From Hippopus hippopus (taxonomy: Eukaryota > Mollusca > Bivalvia > Cardiida > Cardiidae): DNA of 64,000 nucleotides. Below, in pieces: positions 62,076 to 64,000 of the stretch. The stretch lies in NCBI GenBank assembly GCA_946811185.2, contig OX328112.1:19573215-19637214 (forward strand), written 5' to 3'. How positions within the stretch are numbered: the stretch's first letter is position 1; each line of letters opens with the position of its first letter. The notes under the pieces are model-generated. The model searched no databases, was not told the origin of the DNA, and was given only the letters and a program-made list of their open reading frames with translations. The position numbers and the translations under genes are program-made.

Positions 62076-62212
62076 TCATTTAGTGAACAACTGGGAAAGG
62101 GAGAAATTTGCTGATTACAAGCACTTATTATTGTTTTTTTCACCCCAGTATTTTTTAAAAGGAAAGCTTTCTCCTGCAGGGATCTTAGACATAACATTCA
62201 TATTGCATTTGC

Positions 62213-62442
62213 TTAACTCTTTACCAAACGACAAAATCTTGGCCTTGTCCAAATTGACAGCATTTGCAGACAACATATTAAATGTAACTCAGAACATGAA
62301 ATTTGTCTTTTATAGAGTAGAAAACATTGTGGGAAAAGGAGAAAATGCTGGGAACCAGCATTTTCTCCTTTTCCCACAATGTTTTCAAAAGGCTTCTTCC
62401 CCAGGGTCGTTAAAAGTCGGGATTGTGTGGTAAAGGGCTTAC
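62213..62442 (+). mobile_element. P1 element, well preserved
   Basis: TTAACTCTTTACCAAACGAC to GTGTGGTAAAGGGCTTA, core centre GGGAACC. It adjoins the next copy with one shared boundary. Confidence 0.9.
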
Positions 62443-62634
62443 TCTTTACCTGACGACAATATATTAGACAGGCCCAAACTGAAAGCATTTGCAGACGACA
62501 ATTTAGATATGGCTAAACTGTTTAAAATGATCTTTGAGAGAGTAGAAATCACCATTTTTTTCCTCTCCAACATTGTCTATAAAAGTCTCCTTCCATAGGC
62601 TCATTGAATATTGGATTGTGTGATAAAGGGTCAA
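62438..62634 (+). mobile_element. P1 element, core reduced
   Basis: CTTACTCTTTACCTGACGAC to GTGTGATAAAGGGTCAAA. Only short core pieces remain. Confidence 0.75.
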
Positions 62635-62904
62635 AGTGGAAAAAAAAAAAAGTTGTATATGAAGTTTAAGTGTTTTGTACAGACCTGGTTTTGTTTTGTT
62701 GTCAGTGTGGCTCAAACTTGTCTATGTATATAGATATAGAATATTTATTGGATACCATTATATCTATTTTTGTGCTTTTTGGAATATTCTGTTGTGTGTG
62801 GTAAAATAAGTAAAGCCTGATATAAAATATATAGTGATTGATAAAAAAAAAACTTTTTTATTGGTTGATTGTTTTCTTTTTAAATCCCCATAATATGATA
62901 TAAT

Positions 62905-63095
62905 TACATTTAAATGACCCTTGAGAAAAGCCTTTATAAAACATTGTGGAAAAGGAGAAAATGCTGGTAACCCACATTTTCTCCATTTCCCACAATGTTT
63001 TTTACCCTTTCAGAGACAAAGTCTGCCATGTGAGCAACATTTGATTTGTATTATGTCTTTCTGCTTTCAATTTATATGTGTCTTAGCATTTTGTC
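62905..63095 (-). mobile_element. P1 element
   Basis: ATTTAAATGACCCTTGAGAA, core TGCTGGTAACCCACATTTTC, and a degraded right end. Confidence 0.75.
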
Positions 63096-63582
63096 AAAAG
63101 TGCCAAGGTGTAAGATGGTTCATTGTTTCAGGTGTAAGATTTGTAATCAAGATATCCCGAGATAGATTTTGACTAATGCCCTAGTAAAGGTGTCCTTGAG
63201 AAAGGCACCGCAGAGTTTGAGCATAGTACCAGTGAAAGCTAGCAAAGGCATGAATTATTGAGTTGTCATGGTGATGTGACAGAAATACTGTTGATAGTAG
63301 AATTGTACTGTTTCACCCACAGCTAACCCCAGGACTCTTCAAGGTCTTTTGTCATAAAATAACACCCTTTTTTCCTGGATGACTTTATTAGAAAGTCAAT
63401 GGTTAAATATTCCATAAAAAACTGAAATAAACAAAATAAATCTAATTTACAACATGTTTTCATTTCTTATTCTTTCCCAAAGATAATGTTTTCTCCACAT
63501 CTATGGAAAAGCATTTTGGCAAATGTAGATATTGCTCTGAACAAGCAACCTCCTCATTTGCCACAATGTATTTCTAATTTTT

Positions 63583-64000
63583 AGCTCCACTGGCCGAAGG
63601 CCAGCGAGCTATTGTCATGGCGTTGTGTCCGTCGTCCGTCCATCCGTTCGTTCGTCCGTTCGTCCGTGCGTGTGTCTGTAAACTTTTTCTTTAAAAAACT
63701 TCTCCTCAGAAACTACTGACTGGATTTTTACCAAATTTCACAGGAATGTTCCTTTGGTGGTCCTCTTTCAAATTCCTTCAAATAATTGTGTTCCATGAAG
63801 AATTCTGGTTGCCATGGCAACCAAAGTAAAAAACCTTTAAAAATCTTCTCCTCCCAAACCGCTATTTGGATAGCATTATTATTTTGCAGGAATGTTCCTT
63901 AGATACAGGTTTACAGAATTCCTTAAAAAAAAAAAAGATCTGTCAAAAAACATGGCTTTTATGGGAGACTCATTTTCCTTTTATGGTATAAAGTAAAATC
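63583..64000. mobile_element. GCTCCACTGGC repeat, running off the window
   Basis: GCTCCACTGGCCGAAGGCCA followed by CCGTCGTCCGTCCATCCGTT and TTGCCATGGCAACCAAAG. This is the other end of the family described at 8720-9495. Confidence 0.7.

Larger units (their letters stand above)
57297..64000. other. Downstream region of ANKIB1: 3' UTR and intergenic repeats
   Basis: No further gene is visible. Candidate poly(A) words include AATAAA at about 58392 and several at 63424-63440, but none is convincing. The content is P1, P2, P3, family G, a SINE and the GCTCCACTGGC repeat. Confidence 0.6.

Noticed and set aside
1..64000. Autonomous transposase or reverse transcriptase
   Set aside because: I looked for long ORFs and catalytic motifs in the repeat regions and saw none. 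All mobile elements here appear non-autonomous.

Overview
This window looks like genomic DNA from a bivalve mollusc. It is AT-rich, has small exons in long introns with GT/AG junctions, and is saturated with short non-autonomous transposable elements of kinds common in bivalve genomes. The set of repeat families suggests a heterodont (venerid- or dreissenid-like) clam, but the species is an inference with low confidence.

Layout. Positions 1-12345 hold the 3' end of a plus-strand gene: five coding exons (82-153, 3123-3326, 6852-6899, 11129-11212/11224, 12314-12345) encode a disordered, SPPK-repeat and Glu/Gln-rich tail whose product I cannot name. Positions 12346-35551 form about 23 kb without any gene I can support, filled by repeats. 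Positions 35552-57296 hold a complete plus-strand gene, the orthologue of vertebrate ANKIB1 (ankyrin repeat and IBR domain containing 1), an RBR-type E3 ubiquitin ligase. Twenty coding exons keep frame through every junction and give 4098 nt (1365 codons plus stop). The order is: N-myristoylation-type N-terminus, ankyrin repeats, RING1, IBR, RING2 with the catalytic Cys, Ariadne-like region, a small C4 zinc-finger-like exon, a UIM, and a 449-residue disordered C-terminal exon. Positions 57297-64000 are again repeats only.

Repeats. The dominant structure is a TTAA-bounded, palindrome-cored element (called P1 here). About 75 complete or broken copies occur in both orientations, in introns and intergenic DNA alike, covering roughly a quarter of the window by my estimate. 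Its ends (TTAA then CCCTTTACC..., mirrored) look like a piggyBac-type MITE. Its centre is a near-perfect hairpin of about 60 bp, and this centre explains most of the short ORFs in the window. Other families are P2 (CGTCTCGGATCAGCCTG hairpins, 4 copies), P3 (GAGCCATGCTCTGTG ends, about 11 copies), P4 (GATCAGACTGCAC short foldback), P5 (TTAA-flanked GGCCCAGTAG ends), P6 (a pair of about 460-500 bp foldbacks), P8 (TATTCACCAACCATTC ends), a hAT-like MITE (GGGTCCAA ends), several tRNA-derived SINEs, a single 251-bp palindrome, a 39-bp tandem repeat and an ATTT microsatellite. Many are nested, so their relative ages can be read.

Most interesting observations: the P1 family and its shared-TTAA tandem clusters; chimeric P1 copies with two like ends; a shared palindromic heart in the otherwise different P2 and P3 families; a local tandem array of degenerate copies of the 5' part of ANKIB1 exon 10 (the RING2 exon), one of them split by a hAT-like MITE; and departures of this ANKIB1 from the human protein (shortened RING1 Cys-His spacing, added C4 motif, long C-terminal exon). 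Comparisons with human ANKIB1 are from memory and were not run as alignments.
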